This document shows, one piece after another, positions 57,644 to 64,000 of a stretch of 64,000 nucleotides of DNA. The stretch is from NCBI RefSeq assembly GCF_947497285.1, contig NZ_CANMFT010000010.1:51034-115033 (forward strand), written 5' to 3'. How positions within the stretch are numbered: position 1 is the first letter of the stretch; each line of letters opens with the position of its first letter. The position numbers and the translations under genes are program-made. The stretch is from an uncultured Aliiroseovarius sp. (GTDB lineage Bacteria > Pseudomonadota > Alphaproteobacteria > Rhodobacterales > Rhodobacteraceae). The notes under the pieces are model-generated. The model was given only the letters and a program-made list of their open reading frames with translations. It did no database searches and was not told the DNA's origin.

Positions 57644-60600
57644 ATGAATGAGTTCCGGGACAGACTGACGAGCACGTGGCTCAAGCCGATCGCACGCGCG
57701 GCCGCTGCGGTAAAGACAGCCCTGCTGGCCATGTTCATGATCGCGTCGTTTGCGGGTGAAGCGGATGCCTCCGACTTTACCCTTACCTCCGTGCCCAACA
57801 ACTTCACTGCTGTTCTTGAAGACGGCAACGGCAATTCGATCACAGTCACTGTTTCACCGCAAAATACCTCCTGCGCCAGCATTAATGGGTCCGGTCGCAT
57901 AACGCTTTATCCAAGATCGTCGTCTTCAGCGTGTAACCAGTCAGCAATAATGACCTACACCACCAATGGGTTTTTGCTCGACAAGGCGATTTTCGAAGAC
58001 ATCGACGATATGGACGGCACCGCGCCACGGGATTCCTTTGCCGCAAACGTTCCGGGCACATGGACATCGCCAGATATCGAGGTTTACCCCTTGGTTGGCC
58101 CGCGCCCCCCTTGGCTATCAGCTTCAGAGGATCGACGCAGCCGGTTGATCAACTCAGGTGCCGTCGGAAGCTTTTTGGCGAACGCCAGTGGCAATAACCC
58201 AACAAACCAGTCAGCGACATTCGTTCTGGACACGCCGACAACGAGTTTCCAAATCATCATGGATGATGTGCAAGGCACCCGTCAGGCGCAGGTGTTCTTT
58301 GGTCTTGCGGCAATTACCGTCGATATCTCACCTGAGCTGACGATTGAAAAGGTCGTCGACAATTCGCTTGGTGGGTCGGCGGTGCCCGGTGATTTCACGC
58401 TTTCTTATACCAACGGTGGCTCTGCATCAGGAAGCGGCGTGTCGGGGTCGGCGGCTGTTACCAATGTAACTGTCCCGGTCGGCACCTACACGATCTCGGA
58501 AACCAGCGACCCAAATTATTCGCAGTCTTTGACTTGCACGGGTGCCGCAGACACGAACCCCGCGAACGGACTGGACTTGGCAGATGCCGAGGACGTGACC
58601 TGCGTATTCACCAACACCTTCGTTCCCGCCCCTGAACTTGAGGTGACCAAGACCGTCCCGGCGACCAACCTGTCAAACCCACCATCCGTGGGCGATACGA
58701 TTGAATATCAGGTTGTGGTCGAGAATACCGGCAACGTGGACATCTCGGGTGTGGCGCCCGTCGATACGGGGCCGACCTTCGACGGCAGCGCCCATGCGGG
58801 TGCCGACCTGATCTGGACGGCAGGCGGCAGCACGACGCTGGCACCGGGCGATACGACCACGTTCACGGCGACCTATACTTTGGTGGCGGCAGATCTGGCG
58901 GCGCTGACCGGTGCGGCGGACCCGACGAACGCAATTGCCAACAGCGCGACGGCAACCGGCACGCCCGCGAACGGGACACTTCCTCCTGTGACGCCCAGCA
59001 CGGCCACGACCGGATACAGCGCCGCGCCGGGTTTGAGTGTTGCCAAGTCCGTGCCAGCTACCAACCTGTCGACACCGCCAACGGCGGGCGACACGATTAA
59101 CTATCAGGTGGTGATTACCAACAGCGGCAACGTGGATGTGTCTGGCGTGGCCCCGGTTGATACCGGCCCGACCTTTGATGGTGCCGCCCATGCGGGTGCT
59201 GATCTAAGCTGGACGACGGGCGACAGCACGACGCTGGCCCCCGGCGCCTCGGCGACGTTCACGGCGACCTATACCTTGGTGGCGGCAGATGTGACGGCAC
59301 TGACGGGTGCCGCAGACCCGACCAACGCGATTGCCAACAGCGCAAGTGCGACCGGCACACCGACCTCTGGCAGTTTGCCGCCGGTAACGCCAAGCACAGC
59401 GACGACAGGTTACACCGCAGCTCCCGGCATGAGCGTGGCGAAAAGTGTCGCTGCCTCCAACCTGTCCACCCCACCCGTTGCGGGCGACACGATTGAATAT
59501 GAGGTGGTCGTCACCAACACCGGCAACGTAAACATCGACGGGGCAACTCCGGTTGATACCGGCCCGACCTTTGACGGCAACGCCCATGCCGGGGCGGATC
59601 TGTTCTGGTTTACGGTTGGCAGCACGACGCTGGTGCCGGGCCAGGCCAAGACCTATTTCGCGACCTATACGCTTGTGGCCGCCGACGTCGCCGCGTTGAC
59701 CAGTGCGGCAGACCCGACCAATGCGATTGCCAACAGCGCAACCGGCACCGGCACGCCGACCTCTGGCACCTTGCCTCCGGTGACGCCCAGCACCGCGACG
59801 ACGGGCTACACCGCCGCGCCAGAGTTGAGCGTTGCGAAGTCCGTGCCGGCCACCAACCTGTCCAACCCGCCTGCGATTGGCGACACCGTCGACTATCAGG
59901 TCGTGGTGACGAACTCGGGCAACGTGGATATCTCGGGCGTGGCCCCTGTGGATACGGGGCCGACCTTTGACGGTGCCGCCCATGCCGGTGCTGATCTTGT
60001 CTGGACCACCAGCGACAGCACAACGCTGGCGCCCGGCGGCACCGCGACCTTCACGGCGACTTATACGCTGGTGGCGTCGGACGTGACCGCGTTGACCTCG
60101 GCCGCCGATACGGCAACCGCAATTGCCAACAGCGCAACCGCGACCGGCACGCCGACCTCTGGCACCTTGCCTCCCGTGACGCCAAGTAGCGCAACCACGG
60201 GCTATACCGCAGCGCCCGGCATCAATGTCGAGAAGACCGCGAATACCGCTGGGTTCAGCACGCCGGTCACAGCGGGCGATCAGATCGTCTTTACCATTCA
60301 GGTCGCCAACACCGGCAATACGGCGCTGACCAATGTGTCGCTGAATGACAGTCTGACCCGGCGCGATGGCGCGACGCTGACCTTGTCGGTTCCCGGCACG
60401 CCCAGCTCCGGCGATGGGGGCGTGACTGGCACGCTCGATATCGGCGAGACGTGGGAATATCAGGCGACCTATACGCTGGTGCAGGATGACATCAACGCGG
60501 GCGGGGTTGAAAACACCGTGACGGGCACGGCGGATGTGCCGGGTGGCGGCACTGTGTCGGATGTCTCGGACGATGGCGATGATGGGGACGGCAACACCAC

Positions 60601-63600
60601 CGACGACCCGACCGAAGTGTATATTGCGGCAACGCCAACGATCACCCTGGCGAAAAGCCTTGCCGCCAGCAGCCCCAACCCGTTTGATACGGTCGGGCAG
60701 GTGCTGGCCTATGAGTTCCTCGTCACCAACACCGGCAATGTGACGATCACCGCGCCGGTCACAATTGACGACCCCCTGATCGCAGGGCAGGGCACCGGAC
60801 CTGTCACCTGTCCGACAGGACCGATCCTGCCGACCGCCAGCATCACCTGCACGGGCAGCTATCAGGTCACGCAGGACGATTTGAACAACGGCGAGGTCGT
60901 GAATTCGGCCACCGCCAGCGTCACCCAGCCGGTTGTGCCGGTGACCCCCGGCGGGCCGACCTCGGTCACTGCGACCGATGGGCCGTCAGGCGTCACGGTT
61001 CCGGCAGACACGACCGCGGCCATTCTGTTTGATAAGACACTGGCGGCAAGTTCTGCCCTGACCTATGCCGCGGTTGGCGATCAGCTGACCTATGAATTTA
61101 CCGTCACCAATGACGGCAACATCACGCTGGACGGACCGTTCACTGTCGATGACAACCAGATCGGCAATGGTCTGGCCTGCGGCACCGGCCCGCTTTTGCC
61201 CGGCGCGAGCGTCTCGTGCACCCATGTCTGGACGGCTGAGCAGGAAGATCTGGACGCCGGGTCGGTCACCAACCTGGCCGTGGCAACAACCACTCAGAAC
61301 GGCACGCCTGTGCCGCCGAAGAACGATCAGTTGACTGTCAACGCGACGGTCAACCCGGCGCTGACGATCGCCAAGACGCTGCAATCGGCGACGCCGGACG
61401 CGTTTAATCCAGGCACCGTGCTGAGCTATCAGTTCGAGGTCACGAACACCGGCAACGTTACCATTGCCGGGCCGATCACGATCACCGACAACAAGGCCAC
61501 GGGCATCACCTGCGCCGCGTTGACCAATGGGGAATTGTTGCCCACCGAAAGCGTTCTCTGCACCGGCTCCTATACGCTTGTTGCGGGGGATATCGGGTTT
61601 GGATCGGTGACCAACGTGGCGACAGCATCGGGCGATTATAACGGCACGACGATCACCTCGCCGTCCGATGATGCGATTTACCCGGTGACGGCCACGCCCG
61701 CGATCACCCTGACCAAAGACAGCGCCCCGACGGACGTGACCTTTGCCGCAGAGGGCGATGTGATCACTTACAGCTATCAGATCGTGAACGGCCCGGACGT
61801 CGCCTTGTCCGAAGACATCACCATTGATGACGACAAGATCGGCGCGCCGTTCGTGTGTTATGATGCCTCGGTCAGCGGAATTTTCGCCACCGGGGCCACC
61901 GCGACCTGCACCGCGCAATATACCGTCACGCAAGATGACGTGGATGCGGGTGGGGTGACCAATATCGCCGTTGCCTCGACCACTTTCGCGCCGGGCACGC
62001 CGAACGAAACACTTGTGCTGTCCGGTCAGGCCACCAAGACGGTGCCTGCCGATGTTGCTCCGTCCCTGTCGATTGTCAAAGCCATCACGGACGGCCCGCA
62101 GCCCGCCGCGGTCGGCGATGTGATCGAGTTCACAATCACGGCGACCAATGACGGCAACCAGACCATCGACAACGCGTCGGTCAGCGACCCGGATGTCACC
62201 GGGTTGATTTGTCGTCACCTTGGGTCGAATATCTTCGCGCCCGTGTCCTTGTTGCCAACCGAGACGATCACCTGCGTGGGCGACTATACGGTCACGCAAG
62301 CCGACCTTGATGCGCAAAGCAAAATCAACATCGCAACCGTGTCGGGCACCGATCCCAATGGGGCCACGGTCACCGTCGACGGGCAAGTGACCGTCTTGTT
62401 GGATGACAATACCCCGGCGCTTGAGCTTGAAAAGTCCATCACCCCGGCCGTGGCCCCCGGCACGCCGGTGTTCACGCAGGCAGGCGATACCGTCACCTTC
62501 TCGGTTCTGGCGCGCAACACGGGTAACGTGTCGCTGGAAAATGTGGTGATCACCGATGACCTTCCCGTGACGCCCACAAGCTGCGCGGTCGGTGACCTTG
62601 CCGTTGGGCAGGCGCTGACCCTGTGCACGTTTACCTATACCGTGACGCAGGATGATGTGGATGCGGTGAATGGTGCGGCCCCGGCCTATGGCGGGTTCAC
62701 CAACATCGCGCGCGCCACGGCCAATGACGTGACACCCGATGCGACCCCGGTCACCGCCGATGACGACGTGTTCGTGCGCGGCCCGGATCACGCGCCCAGC
62801 TTCTCGCTTGCCAAATCGGCAGATGCGGCGCAAATCGCATCCGTTGGGCAGGTGGTGAACTACAGCTATCTGGTGACCAACACGGGCAATATCACCCTGA
62901 CCGCCTTGCCGGTCGTGGCGGACGACAAGATCGCCAGTGTGACGTGTCCCGCGCTGCCGGGAGGCGAACTTGCACCGGGCGATGATCTGACCTGCACCGG
63001 CAGTTATACGGTGACGCAGGCCGACCTGAACGCAGGCAGCCTGACCAATATTGCGCGCGTCTCCTCGCCCGAGGTGCCGCTGCCTGCCTCGCCGGGGCCG
63101 GAAACGGATACGGTAACCTTGCCCGCCAACCGCACCGCGTCGGTGGATTTCGCCAAATCGGCCTCGATCACGTCAGGCGCGGCTGTTGGCGATGTGATCA
63201 CCTATACCTATAGCGCGACCAACACTGGCAATGTGACGCTGACAGATGTGGCGGTCAGCGACCAGCACACCAGCGCGGCTGGCACCGTGGCGCTGAGCGT
63301 CGGTGGTGATGCGATTGATACGGATGTCGCACCCGCCGGTGACAGCACGGATGCCGCCGCCAATGGCAGCTGGGATACCCTTGCGCCGGGCGACAGCATC
63401 ACCTTCACGGCAAGCTATACGGTCACGCAGGACGACGTGAACCAACAAGGGTCGCTGGACAACACGGCCAGCCTGACCGCCACGCCACCCGCCGGGCTTC
63501 CCCCAGTTAACGAAACCGACGGGCTGTCGATCCCGGTCACCGCCCCGACGCCTGAGATTACCGCGCTGAAGACGCTGGCGACCGGTGGTCTGTCTTCGCC

Positions 63601-64000
63601 CCCCGTGGCGGGCGAGACACTGGACTTCACCATCACCGTCACCAACTCGGGCAATCAGGATCTGAGCAATATCAGCCTGATCGACGTGTTCCAACGGCTT
63701 GACGGATCGACCATCACCCCCGCCGCTCCGCCGCAATATGTCAGTGGCGATGTTGGCACGGCCAATGTGTTGGATGTGGGCGAGGCATGGACCTATTCCT
63801 TCCAACACGTTCTGACGCAGGCGGATATCGACGCAGGTGGCGTTAGCAACCAAGCCACCGCGCGCGGCCAGTCGCCCAGCAATGCGCTGGTGTCGGACGC
63901 GTCCGACGACGGCAACCCGGCCAATGGAGATGACAACCCGACCGTCTTGCCAATCGCTGTGACACCGGGGATCGAGGGGCAGAAAACCCTGTCATCCGGC
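57644..64000 (+). CDS. Giant secreted DUF11-type repeat protein (runs off the window)
   Basis: An uninterrupted frame of 2119 codons from the ATG at 57644 to the window end. The N-terminus (KTALLAMFMIASFAGEADA) is a signal peptide with a cytoplasmic lead of about 20 residues. A unique domain (about 40-330) is followed by tandem DUF11/DUF7507-type beta-sandwich repeats marked by VTNTGN, SLTCTG and ATYTLVAADV or SYTVTQDD motifs. Four successive units are exactly 396 bp and highly alike. Such proteins are extracellular surface or adhesin-like molecules; the C-terminal sorting signal is beyond the window. Confidence 0.85.
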   Translation, partial: MNEFRDRLTSTWLKPIARAAAAVKTALLAMFMIASFAGEADASDFTLTSVPNNFTAVLEDGNGNSITVTVSPQNTSCASINGSGRITLYPRSSSSACNQSAIMTYTTNGFLLDKAIFEDIDDMDGTAPRDSFAANVPGTWTSPDIEVYPLVGPRPPWLSASEDRRSRLINSGAVGSFLANASGNNPTNQSATFVLDTPTTSFQIIMDDVQGTRQAQVFFGLAAITVDISPELTIEKVVDNSLGGSAVPGDFTLSYTNGGSASGSGVSGSAAVTNVTVPVGTYTISETSDPNYSQSLTCTGAADTNPANGLDLADAEDVTCVFTNTFVPAPELEVTKTVPATNLSNPPSVGDTIEYQVVVENTGNVDISGVAPVDTGPTFDGSAHAGADLIWTAGGSTTLAPGDTTTFTATYTLVAADLAALTGAADPTNAIANSATATGTPANGTLPPVTPSTATTGYSAAPGLSVAKSVPATNLSTPPTAGDTINYQVVITNSGNVDVSGVAPVDTGPTFDGAAHAGADLSWTTGDSTTLAPGASATFTATYTLVAADVTALTGAADPTNAIANSASATGTPTSGSLPPVTPSTATTGYTAAPGMSVAKSVAASNLSTPPVAGDTIEYEVVVTNTGNVNIDGATPVDTGPTFDGNAHAGADLFWFTVGSTTLVPGQAKTYFATYTLVAADVAALTSAADPTNAIANSATGTGTPTSGTLPPVTPSTATTGYTAAPELSVAKSVPATNLSNPPAIGDTVDYQVVVTNSGNVDISGVAPVDTGPTFDGAAHAGADLVWTTSDSTTLAPGGTATFTATYTLVASDVTALTSAADTATAIANSATATGTPTSGTLPPVTPSSATTGYTAAPGINVEKTANTAGFSTPVTAGDQIVFTIQVANTGNTALTNVSLNDSLTRRDGATLTLSVPGTPSSGDGGVTGTLDIGETWEYQATYTLVQDDINAGGVENTVTGTADVPGGGTVSDVSDDGDDGDGNTTDDPTEVYIAATPTITLAKSLAASSPNPFDTVGQVLAYEFLVTNTGNVTITAPVTIDDPLIAGQGTGPVTCPTGPILPTASITCTGSYQVTQDDLNNGEVVNSATASVTQPVVPVTPGGPTSVTATDGPSGVTVPADTTAAILFDKTLAASSALTYAAVGDQLTYEFTVTNDGNITLDGPFTVDDNQIGNGLACGTGPLLPGASVSCTHVWTAEQEDLDAGSVTNLAVATTTQNGTPVPPKNDQLTVNATVNPALTIAKTLQSATPDAFNPGTVLSYQFEVTNTGNVTIAGPITITDNKATGITCAALTNGELLPTESVLCTGSYTLVAGDIGFGSVTNVATASGDYNGTTITSPSDDAIYPVTATPAITLTKDSAPTDVTFAAEGDVITYSYQIVNGPDVALSEDITIDDDKIGAPFVCYDASVSGIFATGATATCTAQYTVTQDDVDAGGVTNIAVASTTFAPGTPNETLVLSGQATKTVPADVAPSLSIVKAITDGPQPAAVGDVIEFTITATNDGNQTIDNASVSDPDVTGLICRHLGSNIFAPVSLLPTETITCVGDYTVTQADLDAQSKINIATVSGTDPNGATVTVDGQVTVLLDDNTPALELEKSITPAVAPGTPVFTQAGDTVTFSVLARNTGNVSLENVVITDDLPVTPTSCAVGDLAVGQALTLCTFTYTVTQDDVDAVNGAAPAYGGFTNIARATANDVTPDATPVTADDDVFVRGPDHAPSFSLAKSADAAQIASVGQVVNYSYLVTNTGNITLTALPVVADDKIASVTCPALPGGELAPGDDLTCTGSYTVTQADLNAGSLTNIARVSSPEVPLPASPGPETDTVTLPANRTASVDFAKSASITSGAAVGDVITYTYSATNTGNVTLTDVAVSDQHTSAAGTVALSVGGDAIDTDVAPAGDSTDAAANGSWDTLAPGDSITFTASYTVTQDDVNQQGSLDNTASLTATPPAGLPPVNETDGLSIPVTAPTPEITALKTLATGGLSSPPVAGETLDFTITVTNSGNQDLSNISLIDVFQRLDGSTITPAAPPQYVSGDVGTANVLDVGEAWTYSFQHVLTQADIDAGGVSNQATARGQSPSNALVSDASDDGNPANGDDNPTVLPIAVTPGIEGQKTLSSG
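58634..60217 (+). repeat. Four tandem 396-bp repeat units inside the DUF11 gene
   Basis: Units of exactly 396 bp (132 codons) begin at 58634, 59030, 59426 and 59822. Matching landmarks (for example the ACCAACCTGTC segment at 58664, 59060 and 59852, and its TCCAACCTGTC variant at 59456) recur at this period. Later repeats of the gene are diverged and differ in length, so this block looks like a recent in-frame amplification. Confidence 0.85.

Noticed and set aside
58634..60217. Possible CRISPR-like or satellite repeat
   Set aside because: The repeats are long, in frame and encode beta-sandwich units; no short repeats with spacers.
60986..62833. A 615-codon open frame antisense to the DUF11 gene
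   Set aside because: Low-complexity Gly/Arg-rich translation that mirrors the repeats of the sense gene.

Overview
The window looks like part of a plasmid or chromid from a marine alphaproteobacterium of the Rhodobacteraceae (Roseobacter group). The gene families, the high GC content, the nosCRZDFYLX and napFDAGHBC gene orders, the bioMNY and TmpAB-like modules, and a replication module with a DnaA-like initiator next to parA and parB all point there. No rRNA, tRNA, insertion sequence or CRISPR array was found.

Layout. 1-3.2 kb: a response regulator (TorR-like, cut by the window edge) diverges from a TMAO/DMSO-type molybdenum reductase that carries an extra C-terminal haem c site. 3.3-7.1 kb: a small coiled-coil protein and two unrelated phosphate transporters (Na/Pi type and PiT). 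7.2-12.9 kb: the outer-membrane assembly pair TamA/TamB. 12.9-21.9 kb: a complete nitrous oxide reductase operon, nosC-R-Z-D-F-Y-L-X, on the minus strand, headed by an FNR/NnrR-type box. 22.1-24.3 kb: a small membrane protein and a LuxR-type regulator fused to an alpha/beta-hydrolase. 24.6-27.7 kb: a three-gene catabolic operon (diaminopropionate ammonia-lyase-like, M24 hydrolase, EutA/maleate-isomerase-like). 27.7-34.5 kb: periplasmic nitrate reductase operon napFDAGHBC followed by a DUF2478 protein. 34.8-38.6 kb: a glycosyltransferase-like protein, the biotin ECF transporter bioMNY and a LysR regulator. 38.65-40.4 kb: a TmpA/TmpB-like pair predicted to release phosphate from 2-trimethylaminoethylphosphonate.

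40.4-44.1 kb is the replication and partition module: a DnaA-like initiator, an AT-richer intergenic region with scattered TGTCCC motifs, parA, parB, and palindromic TGTCCCC/GGGGACA sites just after parB. 44.2-47 kb holds an RTX-type M10 metalloprotease and an MFS transporter. 47-52 kb: a CDF metal efflux protein diverges from a cobalamin-riboswitch-controlled cobalt ECF transporter (cbiKMLQO type). 52-56.2 kb: a YnjBCD-type ABC transporter with a YnjF-like CDP-alcohol phosphatidyltransferase. 56.4-57.4 kb: a divergent GAPDH. 57.6-64 kb: the start of a giant secreted protein of DUF11-type repeats that runs off the window, including four exact 396-bp-period tandem units.

Functionally, the replicon carries three terminal reductase systems (TMAO/DMSO, nitrate to nitrite, N2O to N2). 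Nitrite and NO reductases are not in the window. Phosphorus supply (two Pi transporters and a phosphonate-cleaving pair) and cofactor supply (biotin, cobalt for B12) form the second theme. The least described items are the haem-fused TorA, the regulator-hydrolase fusion, the dpaL/M24/EutA operon, the nap-linked DUF2478 gene and the repeated TGTCCC sites around the replication genes.
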